64,000 nt of DNA from Frateuria edaphi (GCF_021117405.1 NZ_CP088251.1:1860001-1924000); one strand, 5' to 3'. Shown: positions 41,827 to 55,049, counted from the first letter of the stretch. Made by a program: numbers and translations. Notes: generated by a model from the sequence alone, not told the origin.

Positions 41827-41916
41827 TGGCGGAGAGAGTGGGATTCGAACCCACGGAAGGTTTGACCCTTCGCCGGTTTTCAAGACCGGTGCCTTAAACC
41901 GCTCGGCCATCTCTCC
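41827..41916 (-). tRNA. tRNA-Ser (TGA)
   Basis: A 90-base gene with CCA encoded. GGAGAGA opens the acceptor stem and pairs with the CTCTCC side; the anticodon stem CCGGT/ACCGG holds loop CTTGAAA (anticodon TGA); a long variable arm (GAAGGGTCAAACCTTC region) marks a class II tRNA. It lies 29 bases after serS on the same strand. Confidence 0.96.
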
Positions 41917-41945
41917 GTTTGACTCGGGCCTGCGCTCGGGTCGCG

Positions 41946-43259
<1,314 letters not shown>

Positions 43260-43337
43260 TTATCGCCGTGGGGGCCACGCGCTAGCAAACGCGTGGTCGC
43301 CTCCGGAAACCTGCAGGAGCCCGCAAGGAAACCAGGT

Positions 43338-43913
43338 TCAGGCGGGTCGGCGTTCGCGTCGGCCAAGCCACCAGGCCATCGCGGCACCGGCGAGCAGCCA
43401 GCCGATCACCTGCTCGATCAGCGCCGCCGCCGTGAAGCTGGCCGGGAAGCGGTACCAGTTCCAGTAGGGCACCATGGTGCTCATCCAGGCGAACACCGCT
43501 ACCGCGCCGGCCAGGCCAAGACGCCGACCGAACCCCAGACCGGTCACGCTCATCAGGCTCGCCAGCACGAGCGCCGCCAGCGTATCGCCCGCCCACTGCG
43601 TGGCCAACTGCGGCCCCATGCGGGTCATGTCCTCGCCTTGCGGCAGATAGACCACCCAGGCATACGGGGCCGCGCTGGCCTTGGCGCCGTATGCCTTGAC
43701 GGCGGCCTCGTCACCCATGGCGTCAGGGTCGAGCCAGGGAAGGATGTAGACACCCGGTTCGTTGCCCAGCCCTTCGTGCAGACTGGATAGCACCACGTCC
43801 TCGTGGGCCGGCGGGCGTATGCCTGGATTGCCGAGCCCCAGCGCCATGTGCGCCACGGCGCCCCAGATGAACATCACGATGCCGCCGATCAGCGCCGCGA
43901 TCAGGATACGCAT
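43338..43913 (-). CDS. Hypothetical integral membrane protein
   Basis: A 191-residue protein with four likely membrane helices: ILIAALIGGIVMFIWGAVAH at the start, then after a periplasmic loop of about 75 residues (HEDVVLSSL to GEDMTRMGP) LAALVLASLMSV, LAGAVAVFAWMS and EQVIGWLLAGAAMAWWLG. A conserved-looking YWNWYRFP lies in the last loop. I do not recognise a named domain. It is placed between rarA and serS, a pair that is usually adjacent. No function can be proposed. Confidence 0.75.
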   Translation of the reverse strand: MRILIAALIGGIVMFIWGAVAHMALGLGNPGIRPPAHEDVVLSSLHEGLGNEPGVYILPWLDPDAMGDEAAVKAYGAKASAAPYAWVVYLPQGEDMTRMGPQLATQWAGDTLAALVLASLMSVTGLGFGRRLGLAGAVAVFAWMSTMVPYWNWYRFPASFTAAALIEQVIGWLLAGAAMAWWLGRRERRPA

Positions 43914-44005
43914 GATGCTTCCCTCCCCGGTTGGTGGGCCGACTCTAGGCAGGCGGCACGCCGCGGATCAAGCGCCGCCGATGTTTGGGCCGGCGTTTGA
44001 AGCCA

Positions 44006-45325
44006 CTACTTGCGCGCCTGGCGACGGGCCTCGCGCAGAGCCAGCAATTTCTCGCGCAGCTTCTGCTCCAGTCCGCGGTCGACCGGTTCGTAGAACACCG
44101 CGCCATCGAGGGCGTCGGGCAGGCACTGCTGCCCCAGCGCGATGCCGCCGCTGGCATCGTGGTCGTACTGGTAGCCCTTGCCGTAACCCAGCCCTTTCAT
44201 CAGCTTGGTGGGTGCGTTGCGCAGGTGCATCGGGACTTCGAGCGTGCCGGAGTCGCGCACGGCGGCGCGGGCCTTGTTGTAGGCCATGTAGGCGGCGTTG
44301 CTCTTCGGTGCGATGGCCAGCCAGATGGCCAGTTGCGCCAGGCCCAGTTCGCCCTCGGGGCTGCCCAGTCGCTCGTAGGTATCCCAGGCGTCCAGCGCCA
44401 TGCGCCAAGCGCGCGGCTCGGCCAGGCCGACGTCCTCGACCGCCATGCGGGTCATGCGGCGCGCCAGGTAGAGCGGATCGCACCCGCCATCGAGCATGCG
44501 GCACAGCCAGTACACCGCGGCGTCCGGATCGGAGGAGCGCACCGATTTGTGCAGTGCGGAAATCTGGTCGTAGAACTGTTCGCCGCCCTTGTCGAAACGT
44601 CGCGTGCGATCGGCCAGTACCTGGGTCAGGGTGGATTCGTCGATGCGCCCTTCGTGGGCCAGTTCCGCGGCGATTTCCAGCAGCGTGAGCGCGCGGCGCA
44701 CATCGCCGTCGGCCGCCTGCGCGATCAGCTTCAGCGACTCGGCTTCGATTTGCAGGTGCAGCCGGCCCAGGCCGCGTTCCTCGTCGGCCAGCGCCCGTTC
44801 GAGCGCCGCCACGATGGCGTCCGCCGACACCGCCTCCAGCACGTGCACGCGGCAGCGTGACAGGAGCGCGGAATTGAGCTCGAACGACGGATTCTCCGTG
44901 GTGGCGCCGACGAATACGATCACGCCGCGCTCGATGTGCGGCAGGAAGGCATCCTGCTGGGCCTTGTTGAAGCGGTGCACCTCGTCCACGAACAGCACCG
45001 TGCGCCTGCCCTGGGCGAAGTTCGCTTCCGCCTCGGCCAAGGCCTTGCGTACGTCCGGCAAGCCGGAAAGCACCGCCGAGATGGCGCGGAAGTCGGCATC
45101 GGCGTAGCGCGCCACCAGCAGCGCCAGCGTGGTTTTGCCACAGCCCGGCGGGCCCCACAGCACCATCGAATGCACCTTGCCCGCCTCCAGCGCGCGGCGC
45201 AGCGGCGATTCATTGGCGGTCAGCCGCGGCTGGCCGACGATCTCATCGAAACTTTGCGGACGCATGCGTTCGGCAAGCGGCTTGAGCGCATCGGAATCGG
45301 GAAACAGGGAGGCGGTCTCGGGCAT
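44006..45325 (-). CDS. rarA: Replication-associated recombination protein A (MgsA)
   Basis: A AAA+ ATPase related to clamp loaders that acts at stalled forks. The 439 residues have Walker A GPPGCGKT (58-65), Walker B VLFVDEVHRFN, sensor 1 FVGATTENPSFE, an Arg finger in LLSRCRVH and the MgsA C-terminal tetramerisation domain (MHLRNAPTKLMK, YQYDHD). The start MPETASLFP matches E. coli RarA, whose extreme N-terminus is also short and acidic. Part of the ftsK-lolA-rarA-serS order. Confidence 0.96.
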   Translation of the reverse strand: MPETASLFPDSDALKPLAERMRPQSFDEIVGQPRLTANESPLRRALEAGKVHSMVLWGPPGCGKTTLALLVARYADADFRAISAVLSGLPDVRKALAEAEANFAQGRRTVLFVDEVHRFNKAQQDAFLPHIERGVIVFVGATTENPSFELNSALLSRCRVHVLEAVSADAIVAALERALADEERGLGRLHLQIEAESLKLIAQAADGDVRRALTLLEIAAELAHEGRIDESTLTQVLADRTRRFDKGGEQFYDQISALHKSVRSSDPDAAVYWLCRMLDGGCDPLYLARRMTRMAVEDVGLAEPRAWRMALDAWDTYERLGSPEGELGLAQLAIWLAIAPKSNAAYMAYNKARAAVRDSGTLEVPMHLRNAPTKLMKGLGYGKGYQYDHDASGGIALGQQCLPDALDGAVFYEPVDRGLEQKLREKLLALREARRQARK

Positions 45326-45380
45326 CGGCGGATGATACCGCCCGCCGCGTTGCGGGCGCTGACAGCTGCCGGGCGCGCGC

Positions 45381-46052
45381 CTACGGGGTCGTCGTGCGCT
45401 GGCGGTAGAGGCTGTAGAGCGTGCCGCACAGGCCGGTCAACACCGCCGGTATCAACAGACTGCGCTCGCGCAGGTGGTCAAACAGGAGCGCGCCTATGAC
45501 GCCCCCCAACAGAAAGCTGCCGATCACCAGCAGGCAGACGCGCACGCGCAAGGTATCCACATCCAGCCCACGCAAACGATGCCCGAGGTAGATCCCAAGG
45601 TCGGTGAACATGCCCGAGACGTGGGTGGTGCGGAACACGGCGCCACTATAGGCACTGACCATGCCGTTCTGCAGGCCGCAGGCCATCGAGGCCAGCCACA
45701 GTCCGATCGACCATTCGCGCTGGAGCAGTGGAACGGCGGCGAACAGCAGCAGCGATTCGAGCAGCAGTGCCACGCCATAGGGACGTCCGAGCTTGAGCGT
45801 GCTTTTCTGCACGATCGCGCCACTGGCCATCGCGCCGAACACGAAGGCCAGCAGCGACAAGGCCCAATGAAACGCCTCGCCGCGGTCGCCGGCGCCCAAG
45901 GAGATGCCAAGCAGCGTCGTCGAGCCGGTCAGGTTGCTGATCGACTGGTGGCGGAACCCCATGTAGCCCGCGGCATTGATCAGGCCCGCGATGAAAGCGA
46001 GCACCCCACCGCCAACCCACGCCCAGCGCGGCAGCTGGCGCAGCACGGGCAT
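45381..46052 (-). CDS. DUF1275 (YoaK) family membrane protein
   Basis: A 223-residue protein with about six membrane helices and the family motifs GLINAAGYMGF near the N-terminus, SNLTGSTTLLG and MACGLQNGMVSAYSGAVFRTTHVSGMFTDLG in the middle. Function unknown; Gly-rich, Asn-containing helices suggest a channel or carrier. It lies between lolA (7 bases) and rarA (55 bases), two genes that adjoin in E. coli, so it is probably co-transcribed with lolA here. Confidence 0.87.
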   Translation of the reverse strand: MPVLRQLPRWAWVGGGVLAFIAGLINAAGYMGFRHQSISNLTGSTTLLGISLGAGDRGEAFHWALSLLAFVFGAMASGAIVQKSTLKLGRPYGVALLLESLLLFAAVPLLQREWSIGLWLASMACGLQNGMVSAYSGAVFRTTHVSGMFTDLGIYLGHRLRGLDVDTLRVRVCLLVIGSFLLGGVIGALLFDHLRERSLLIPAVLTGLCGTLYSLYRQRTTTP

Positions 46053-46059
46053 GACCGGA

Positions 46060-46722
46060 TCAGTCCTTCAGCGGATGGGTGGTCATGACCGGCAGGTCGC
46101 CGATCACGTCGGCGCCCGGAGGCGGGGTGAAGTTGAAGGTCGAGGGCGACAGGTCGACGTTGCGTTGCCAGTCGGAGAAGCGGATGTCGGTAACCGCGCC
46201 GAGCTGGTCGCGGAACATCATGCGCTTGAGGCCTTGCGCGTCGAAACCGAGGTCCGCGTAGTCGAACTGCGGATCCTTGGCCCTGGAGCTCAGGCGCAGC
46301 CAAAACAGGCCCTCACGCTCGCCCCGCTCGGCCACGCTGAAATCCTTGTCGAGCTGCTTGAGGTCCGTGATGACGGTGAGCGGACTGTGCGCTTCCTCGG
46401 TGCTCTGGACGCGCACCGTGACCTGTTCCAGCTCCGGGTCGTACAACCACACGCGGCTGCCGTCCGCCACGATGGTCTGCTTGTACGGCTCGAGCGTGTC
46501 CCAGCGGAACTGGCGCGGAGCCTCCAGCGCGAGCGTGCCGGAACTGGTCTTTGCGCCCTGCCCGCTGGCGTCGGCGAGGGTTTGGGTGAAGTGGCCCTTG
46601 AGCGAATGCAGGTCGGTCGCAAAAGCGTCCAGGCGCTGGCGCGCGGGGCCCGTGGTGGCATGGGCCAGGCTCGCCAGGGAAAACGCGAGCGAGGCAAGGA
46701 GGATGAGGACTAGGCGGTTCAT
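46060..46722 (-). CDS. lolA: Outer-membrane lipoprotein carrier LolA
   Basis: The periplasmic chaperone that takes lipoproteins from LolCDE to LolB. The 220-residue precursor has a signal peptide (MNRLVLILLASLAF, cleavage after HA at about 22) and the LolA incomplete beta-barrel with GHFTQTLADASG, PRQFRWDTLEPYKQTIVADG and VWLYDPELEQVTVR, the normal order. The start at 46722 is set by the signal peptide; the frame continues upstream through a repeat region without sense. It lies 197 bases after ftsK. Confidence 0.95.
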   Translation of the reverse strand: MNRLVLILLASLAFSLASLAHATTGPARQRLDAFATDLHSLKGHFTQTLADASGQGAKTSSGTLALEAPRQFRWDTLEPYKQTIVADGSRVWLYDPELEQVTVRVQSTEEAHSPLTVITDLKQLDKDFSVAERGEREGLFWLRLSSRAKDPQFDYADLGFDAQGLKRMMFRDQLGAVTDIRFSDWQRNVDLSPSTFNFTPPPGADVIGDLPVMTTHPLKD

Positions 46723-46824
46723 GGAAACCCTGTTCCTGGAACGTGCGGGAAAGTTTGGGTAGCCGCGGCTTAATCGCGGCACAAGCGGATTGTAGGCTCG
46801 CTGAGCGTATGCCCTGCGGGACGT

Positions 46825-46900
46825 ATGCAGGGGCGCCTTTGGGCGCACCCCGGTGTTTCATCATGCATGGCGGTCGCGCCCGAGGGCGCCTGTACACGGG
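46825..46900. repeat. Head-to-head pair of GCAGGGGCGC-type REP elements
   Basis: GCAGGGGCGCCTTTGGGCGC on the plus strand is followed by an inverted copy (TCGCGCCCGAGGGCGCCTGTACA region, 46873-46895). The pair fills the gap between ftsK and lolA. Confidence 0.6.
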
Positions 46901-46919
46901 ATCGCGTCGCGGCAGGTGG

Positions 46920-49244
<2,325 letters not shown>

Positions 49245-49342
49245 CAGAGTGGATTCCCCTCGAGACTTCGCCCCAAGTCTACACAGGGCGCGGAGGGGGT
49301 AGTAGCTTGATTTTTCTGCAAAGGCGCAGGTGTCCGGAGGCG

Positions 49343-49456
49343 CCCCTCTCCCGCTGGAAGAGGGGCCGCGGGCGAGGACACGGGCGCAGCGAAATGCCGC
49401 GCTCCGCCCGTACCCTCACCCGCCTGTCTACACCCTCTCCGGGAGGAGAGGGATTC
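49343..49456. repeat. Composite REP-like element between ftsK and ald
   Basis: A palindrome CCCCTCTCCCGCTGGAAGAGGGG (about 49345-49367 on the plus strand) and a second, CCCTCTCCGGGAGGAGAGGG (49433-49452), are separated by a GC-rich linker with ACCCTCACCCG. It is the same two-palindrome plan as at 5014 and 10908. Little else lies in 49245-49468. Confidence 0.6.
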
Positions 49457-49468
49457 AGGCGTCGAGGC

Positions 49469-50533
49469 TCAGACCATGCCCTGCAGCGCCGGATGCACCA
49501 GCTTGCCGCCATCGACGTTGATGCCGCCGGCCAGCGGGGCATGTTCGCGCCACTGGTTGCCGGCCGCCAGGCGCTGCACGTACGGCAGGATCGCTGCGGA
49601 GATCGCCACGGAGGAGGTCTGCGGCACGGCACCCGGCATGTTGGTCACGCAGAAGTGCGTCACGCCGTGCACGTCGTAGGTCGGCTCCTTCCAGGTGGTC
49701 GGGCGCGAGGTCTCGAAGCAGCCACCCTGGTCGATCGAGATGTCGACCAGCACGGAGCCCTTCTCCATGGTCTTGACCATGTCCTCGGTGACTACGCGCG
49801 GGGCCTTGGCGCTGGGGATAAGCACGGCGCCGACGACCAGGTCGGCGTCGCGCACTTCCTGCGCCACCGACGACTCGTAGGCGTACAGCGCGGTCACGTT
49901 CGGACCCATCGCCATCATCTCGGCGAGGCGATCCTGGCGCTTGTCGAACACCACCACGTTGGCGCCCGCGGCCGCGGCCAGGGCAGCAGCGTTGCCACCG
50001 GCTGCGCCGGCGCCCAGTACGACGACCTTGCCGCGCGGCGTGGAGGCCATGCCGCCCAGCAGCTTGCCCTTGCCGCCCTGCGGACGGTGCAGCAGCGTGG
50101 TGCCGATCTGGGTCGCGATGCGGCCGGCGATCACCGACATCGGCAGCAGCAGCGGCAGGCCGCCGTTTTCTTCAACGGACTCGAACGCTACGCCGGTCAG
50201 GCCGATGTCGAGCAGCGACTTGGTCAGCGCCGGCTCGGCCGCCAGATGCAGGTAGCAGAACAGCAGGTGGTGCTTCTTGAGCAGGGCCAGGTCGCCGGCG
50301 ATCGGCTCCTTGACCTTGACGATCAGCTCGCCCTTCTCGTACAGCGCGGCGGCGTCGGGAACGACGGTGATGCCTTCCTTGGTATAGGCCTCGTCGGAGA
50401 AGCCGCTCTTCTCGCCGGCGCCCGCCTGGATGAACACCTCGTGGCCGCGGCGGACCAGGTCGGCGGCAGCGGCGGGGACGAGGGCGACGCGCCCTTCGAG
50501 GGTCTTGGTTTCGGAAGGAATACCGATACGCAT
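49469..50533 (-). CDS. ald: Alanine dehydrogenase
   Basis: Reversibly deaminates L-alanine to pyruvate and ammonia with NAD+. The 354 residues follow the family: MRIGIPSETKTLEGRVALVP opening with the substrate-binding Arg, the catalytic Lys in KVKEP and His in CYLHLA, then a Rossmann domain with VVLGAGAAGGNAA and the VDISIDQGGCFET loop, and ending with NQWREHAPLAGG. The start is fixed by the family N-terminus. It is divergent from trxB with about 205 bases between; no Lrp-type regulator is adjacent. Confidence 0.96.
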   Translation of the reverse strand: MRIGIPSETKTLEGRVALVPAAAADLVRRGHEVFIQAGAGEKSGFSDEAYTKEGITVVPDAAALYEKGELIVKVKEPIAGDLALLKKHHLLFCYLHLAAEPALTKSLLDIGLTGVAFESVEENGGLPLLLPMSVIAGRIATQIGTTLLHRPQGGKGKLLGGMASTPRGKVVVLGAGAAGGNAAALAAAAGANVVVFDKRQDRLAEMMAMGPNVTALYAYESSVAQEVRDADLVVGAVLIPSAKAPRVVTEDMVKTMEKGSVLVDISIDQGGCFETSRPTTWKEPTYDVHGVTHFCVTNMPGAVPQTSSVAISAAILPYVQRLAAGNQWREHAPLAGGINVDGGKLVHPALQGMV

Positions 50534-50702
50534 GGCAGTTAGCAATCCTGTGGGGTTGGGCCGGCGCAAACGCGTCGACGGGTGGGAAACCGGAAAGCGG
50601 AAGCCTTGAATCGCCCGTCGCCCTTCCCCATCCTTGCGGGGTTCCAAGCACCGGCCTTTTCGACGCGGCAACATCCATGTCGCGCCTGGTCAAGGCAAGT
50701 AA

Positions 50703-51701
<999 letters not shown>

Positions 51702-51755
51702 TCCGAGCCCTGGCCCTGCGCAGTAGCCCCCTTGCGGGCTCCCGCCTGAAGCACA

Positions 51756-51790
51756 AAAAAAGCCCCATGCGCGAGCATGGGGCTTTTTCT
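51756..51790. terminator. Bidirectional terminator between trxB and the cold-shock gene
   Basis: AGCCCCATGC and GCATGGGGCT pair around loop GCGA (51761-51784), with seven A bases before and a T-run after. It serves convergent transcripts from both sides. Confidence 0.9.
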
Positions 51791-51815
51791 TTCATCATGA
51801 CGCGCTAAGCGCGGA

Positions 51816-52022
51816 TCAGGCTGCGATTTCCACGCCCGAAGCCTGGGCGCCTTTCGGACCCGTGGTGACTTCGAACTTCACGCGCTGACCTTCCTGCAGG
51901 CTACGGAAGCCCTTGGAGTTGATGGCCGAGAAATGGACGAACACGTCCTCCCCACCGTCCTCGGGTGCGATGAAGCCGAAACCCTTGGCGTCGTTAAACC
52001 ACTTGACCGTACCGAAACGCAT
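51816..52022 (-). CDS. CspA-family cold-shock protein
   Basis: A 68-residue single OB-fold RNA chaperone. RNP1 [11 protein letters not shown] and RNP2 DVFVHFSAI are intact, with [10 protein letters not shown] before them. Family members melt mRNA secondary structure; whether this one responds to cold is not shown. The leader is about 80 bases, shorter than that of E. coli cspA, so it may be a constitutive copy. It ends at a shared terminator with trxB. Confidence 0.95.
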   Translation of the reverse strand: MRFGTVKWFNDAKGFGFIAPEDGGEDVFVHFSAINSKGFRSLQEGQRVKFEVTTGPKGAQASGVEIAA

Positions 52023-52111
52023 TGCGTGAACCTCTGACTAGGACTGGATGCACCAGGGCTTTGGAGCCTGACCGCCATTTCCCCTGGTCGGCCGCCCCTG
52101 GCACGGGCAAA

Positions 52112-52148
52112 AGTATCAGCATGTTTACCGGTAAAGCGCAATATGCGC
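52112..52148 (-). promoter_or_regulatory. Promoter and tandem palindromes of the cold-shock gene
   Basis: On the minus strand TTGCGC (complement of 52136-52141) and GATACT (52112-52117) lie 18 bases apart. The spacer holds the perfect palindrome TTTACCGGTAAA (52124-52135), and a second palindrome GCGCA-ATA-TGCGC (52136-52148) covers the -35. Either could be a repressor or activator site. The palindromes are seen directly; function is inferred. Confidence 0.5.
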
Positions 52149-52181
52149 GATTAACTTTTGTGCGAAAAGGCCATTAGCTGA

Positions 52182-52931
52182 TTAGGACAGCATTGCCTTG
52201 AGCAACACCGGAACCTGCGCCGTGGCCGCGGCCAGGTGGGCAAAGATCTCCTCGATGCTGATTTCCGCCTCATCGCCGCAACCGGCGGCGAAATTGGCCA
52301 CCAGCGCCAGGCAGGCGTATTCGAGTTCGAGTTCACGCGCCAGGGCCGCTTCCGGCATCCCGGTCATGCCGACCAGGTCGCAGCCATCGCGTTTCATGCG
52401 GGCGATTTCGGCACGGGTTTCCAGCCGCGGGCCCTGGGTCGCGCCGTAGCAACCGCCGTCGATCATGGCGATGCCCGCGCTGCCTGCCGCCGCCAACAGC
52501 GTCTGGCGGAGCGACGCGGTATAGGGCTCGCTGAAGTCGATATGCCGGACCTCGACGCCCTCGGCGTCACAGAAGCTGGTGACGCGGCCGTGCGTGTAAT
52601 CGATCAGCTGATCGGGCACCACCAGCACGCGCGGGCCCATGTCGGCGCGGATGCCGCCGACTGCGTTGACGCCAATCACCCGCCGGGCCCCCAGCGCATG
52701 CAGCGCCCAAAGATTGGCGCGGTAATTGACCCGATGCGGCGCCAGCGCGTGGCTTTCGCCATGACGCGCCAGGAAGGCCAGCCGCTTGCCGGCGAAATCG
52801 CCCAGCACCACCTCGCCCGAGGCGGGTCCATAGGGCGTTTCCAGCGCACGCCGGCTGATGTTTTCAAGGCCGGGGAACTGGTACAGGCCGCTGCCGCCAA
52901 TGACGGCCAGGTCGATGGTCGGTTCGGTCAT
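52182..52931 (-). CDS. S-methyl-5'-thioinosine (or thioadenosine) phosphorylase
   Basis: A 249-residue PNP/MTAP-family phosphorylase, which splits a methylthio-nucleoside into free base and methylthioribose 1-phosphate. Visible are the phosphate-binding GGSGLYQF opening, RHGESHALAPHRVNYRAN, GVNAVGGI, the base-site block around CYGATQGPRLETRAEI and DLVGMTGMPEA. In Pseudomonas a homologue next to nagZ was shown to use methylthioinosine, and here nagZ and hpt lie upstream, which favours that substrate; MTA is the alternative. The ATG at 52949 overlapping the hpt stop is a possible start that adds 6 residues. Confidence 0.85.
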   Translation of the reverse strand: MTEPTIDLAVIGGSGLYQFPGLENISRRALETPYGPASGEVVLGDFAGKRLAFLARHGESHALAPHRVNYRANLWALHALGARRVIGVNAVGGIRADMGPRVLVVPDQLIDYTHGRVTSFCDAEGVEVRHIDFSEPYTASLRQTLLAAAGSAGIAMIDGGCYGATQGPRLETRAEIARMKRDGCDLVGMTGMPEAALARELELEYACLALVANFAAGCGDEAEISIEEIFAHLAAATAQVPVLLKAMLS

Positions 52932-52945
52932 GGTCGTTCCCGGGC

Positions 52946-53500
52946 TCATTCGCCCCTCAGTGCGTAGATGGCCGGCAGGTTGCGGCCCTGCTCGTAGTAG
53001 TCCATGCCATAGCCGAACACGTAGCGATCCGGCAGCTCCACGCCGTTGAAGTCCGGGGCGATGCCTTCCACGCAGCGGTCGTGCAGCTTGCGGCAGAGGC
53101 TGGCGATCAGCACACGCTTCGCGCCGCGCTTCATGCAATCGTCGCGCACCGCCTTGAGCGTGTGGCCCTCGTCCAGGATGTCGTCGACCAGCAGCACCGT
53201 CCGCCCGGCCAGCGCCGCCTGCGGCTCGCGCAGCCAGCACAGGTCACGCCCGGCGGTGGCGCCGCGGTAGCGGGTGGCGTGCACATAGTCGAATTCCAGG
53301 TCAGTGCGGATCGACAGCGCCAGTTGGCCGGCGAACATCAGCGCACCGTTCATCACGGTCAGGAACACCGCCCGCTCGCCATCGAGCGAGGCATCGATAC
53401 GCCGGCCAAGATCGGCGATCACGGTTTCCAGTTCATCGCGCTCGAACAGCACGTCGGCATTGGCCAGCGCCTGCGCCAGCGGGGGAAGCGGAGTGGTCAT
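52946..53500 (-). CDS. hpt: Hypoxanthine-guanine phosphoribosyltransferase
   Basis: Joins hypoxanthine or guanine to PRPP to give IMP or GMP. The 184 residues carry the type I PRTase fold: FLTVMNGALMFAGQL, the catalytic/PRPP loop LLVDDILDEGHTL, and the C-terminal purine-binding VELPDRYVFGYGMDY segment. The start overlaps the stop of nagZ by ATGA, and it lies next to the MTI phosphorylase, whose product hypoxanthine it can use. Cytosolic. Confidence 0.93.
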   Translation of the reverse strand: MTTPLPPLAQALANADVLFERDELETVIADLGRRIDASLDGERAVFLTVMNGALMFAGQLALSIRTDLEFDYVHATRYRGATAGRDLCWLREPQAALAGRTVLLVDDILDEGHTLKAVRDDCMKRGAKRVLIASLCRKLHDRCVEGIAPDFNGVELPDRYVFGYGMDYYEQGRNLPAIYALRGE

Positions 53501-54513
53501 GCGTTTCCTTCAGGTTCGTCCAGCGCGGTGATCCGCGCGATGAAACGGTCGCGTTGCGGGTTGTCCAGCAGGCCTTCCCACGTCGCGCCAATAGCGCCGC
53601 GCAGCGGCGCAAGGCGTTCGAGGACGTCGTCGGACGGCGGTGGCAGCGCGGCGATCGCCTCGTCCACCACCTCCGGAAAGCACGCCAGCACCAGATCGCA
53701 CCCGGCGGCCAGGTGCGCCCTGACCCGCGCCCCCACACCGCCGGCGGCACCCGCCGCGGCCATGCTGATGTCGTCGCTGATGACAATGCCGGCGAAGCCC
53801 AGCTCGCCCCGCAGGATGTCCTCGATCCACACGGGTGAAAAGCCGGCCGGACGCTCGTCCACGGCCGGATAGATCACGTGCGCCATCATGACCGCCTCGG
53901 CATGCGCCTCGATGGCTTCGACGAACGGACGCAGGTCGGCGTCGCGGATCGCGTCCAGCGGACGGGGGTCGATCACCTGCGCCTTGTGCGTATCGGCCGC
54001 GACCGAACCATGGCCGGGAAAGTGCTTGAGCACTGCCGCCATGCCGCCCAGGTGCATGCCGCGCACGTAGCCCTGTGCCAGCTCGCCGGCGATGCCAGGG
54101 TCGTGGTGGAAGGCTCGCGGACCGATCGCGGCGCTGCCGCGGGCCAGGTCCACCACCGGAGCGAAGCTGAAATCCACGCCGCAGGCGCGCAGCTCGCTCG
54201 ACATTACCCAAGCGTGTTCCTCGGCCAGGCGCACGGCGTTCTCGGGGTCGCGCTCGTACGTCGCGCCGATTTTCGACAGGGCTGGCAGGCGCGTGAATCC
54301 CTCGCGGAAACGCTGTACCGGACCGCCTTCCTGGTCGACCGCGATCAACAGGTGTTCTCCGCCGACCTCGCGGATGGATTCGGCCAGCGCCATCAGCTGC
54401 CCGCGATCGGCGTAGTTGCGCGCGAACAGAATTACGCCGGCGACCCCGGGTGCGAGTAACCAGTCGCGCTCGCGCGGTTCGAGCTCCAGCCCGGCGAGAC
54501 CGATCAGCAGCAT
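53497..54513 (-). CDS. nagZ: Beta-N-acetylhexosaminidase NagZ
   Basis: A cytosolic glycoside hydrolase family 3 enzyme that removes GlcNAc from imported anhydro-muropeptides in cell-wall recycling, and so influences AmpC induction. The 338 residues show the family order: AVDQEGGPVQRFREGFT, SFAPVVDL, KHFPGHGSVAADTHK (163-177; the mobile acid/base loop with Asp/His) and the nucleophile Asp in VISDDISM. There is no signal peptide. The start overlaps the end of the CYTH gene by about 10 bases, and the stop overlaps hpt. Confidence 0.95.
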   Translation of the reverse strand: MLLIGLAGLELEPRERDWLLAPGVAGVILFARNYADRGQLMALAESIREVGGEHLLIAVDQEGGPVQRFREGFTRLPALSKIGATYERDPENAVRLAEEHAWVMSSELRACGVDFSFAPVVDLARGSAAIGPRAFHHDPGIAGELAQGYVRGMHLGGMAAVLKHFPGHGSVAADTHKAQVIDPRPLDAIRDADLRPFVEAIEAHAEAVMMAHVIYPAVDERPAGFSPVWIEDILRGELGFAGIVISDDISMAAAGAAGGVGARVRAHLAAGCDLVLACFPEVVDEAIAALPPPSDDVLERLAPLRGAIGATWEGLLDNPQRDRFIARITALDEPEGNA

Positions 54514-55049
54514 GCCCGCGCTCCTGCGGCTTCCACGCCATCGGCAGCGGTGCGCTCGGCATCCGACCAGCGCGCGAACGGATGCGCGATCAGGTTGACG
54601 TTGTAGTAGCGCCCCAGGGCGCTGACCTCGCGACCCAGCCAGGCTGGGCGCGGGAACGGCGCGTCGGCAGCGGGTAATTCGACCTCGGCCACCACCAGCC
54701 CGGCGTTGTCGCCCAGGAATTCGTCGATTTCGAACAGCGTGCCGTCCACCTCGACGTGATGGCGGATCTTCTCCAGCACGCCGTCGCACAGCGAGGCCAG
54801 CATGGATTCGGCATCCTCCAGCGGCACCGGATATTCGAACTCTGCCCTCTCGATGCCTAGCGTGGCGCTCTTGATGTTCAGCCATGCCCGCTCGCCCGCG
54901 CGGCGCACGCGAACCGAGGCGCGCGCGTGGCCTTCGTGCAGCGCCTGCGCACCAACCAGGTAACCTTGGGCGATCCGCTCGCGATGCACGATCGCCTGGC
55001 GCCACGCGTCGCTTGCGAGCAGGAACTTGCGTTCGATTTCGACGGCCAT
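54504..55049 (-). CDS. CYTH-domain protein (inorganic triphosphatase-like)
   Basis: A 181-residue triphosphate-tunnel metalloenzyme. The signature ExExK is Glu4, Glu6, Lys8 in MAVEIERKFL, and alternating charged strands (VRVRRAG, FEIDEFLG, VVAEVELP) that line the tunnel follow. Relatives hydrolyse inorganic triphosphate or thiamine triphosphate, or make cAMP; the plain single-domain form here suggests a triphosphatase. The C-terminus (AAGARACC) overlaps the nagZ start region. First gene of the run CYTH-nagZ-hpt-MTI phosphorylase. Confidence 0.88.
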   Translation of the reverse strand: MAVEIERKFLLASDAWRQAIVHRERIAQGYLVGAQALHEGHARASVRVRRAGERAWLNIKSATLGIERAEFEYPVPLEDAESMLASLCDGVLEKIRHHVEVDGTLFEIDEFLGDNAGLVVAEVELPAADAPFPRPAWLGREVSALGRYYNVNLIAHPFARWSDAERTAADGVEAAGARACC

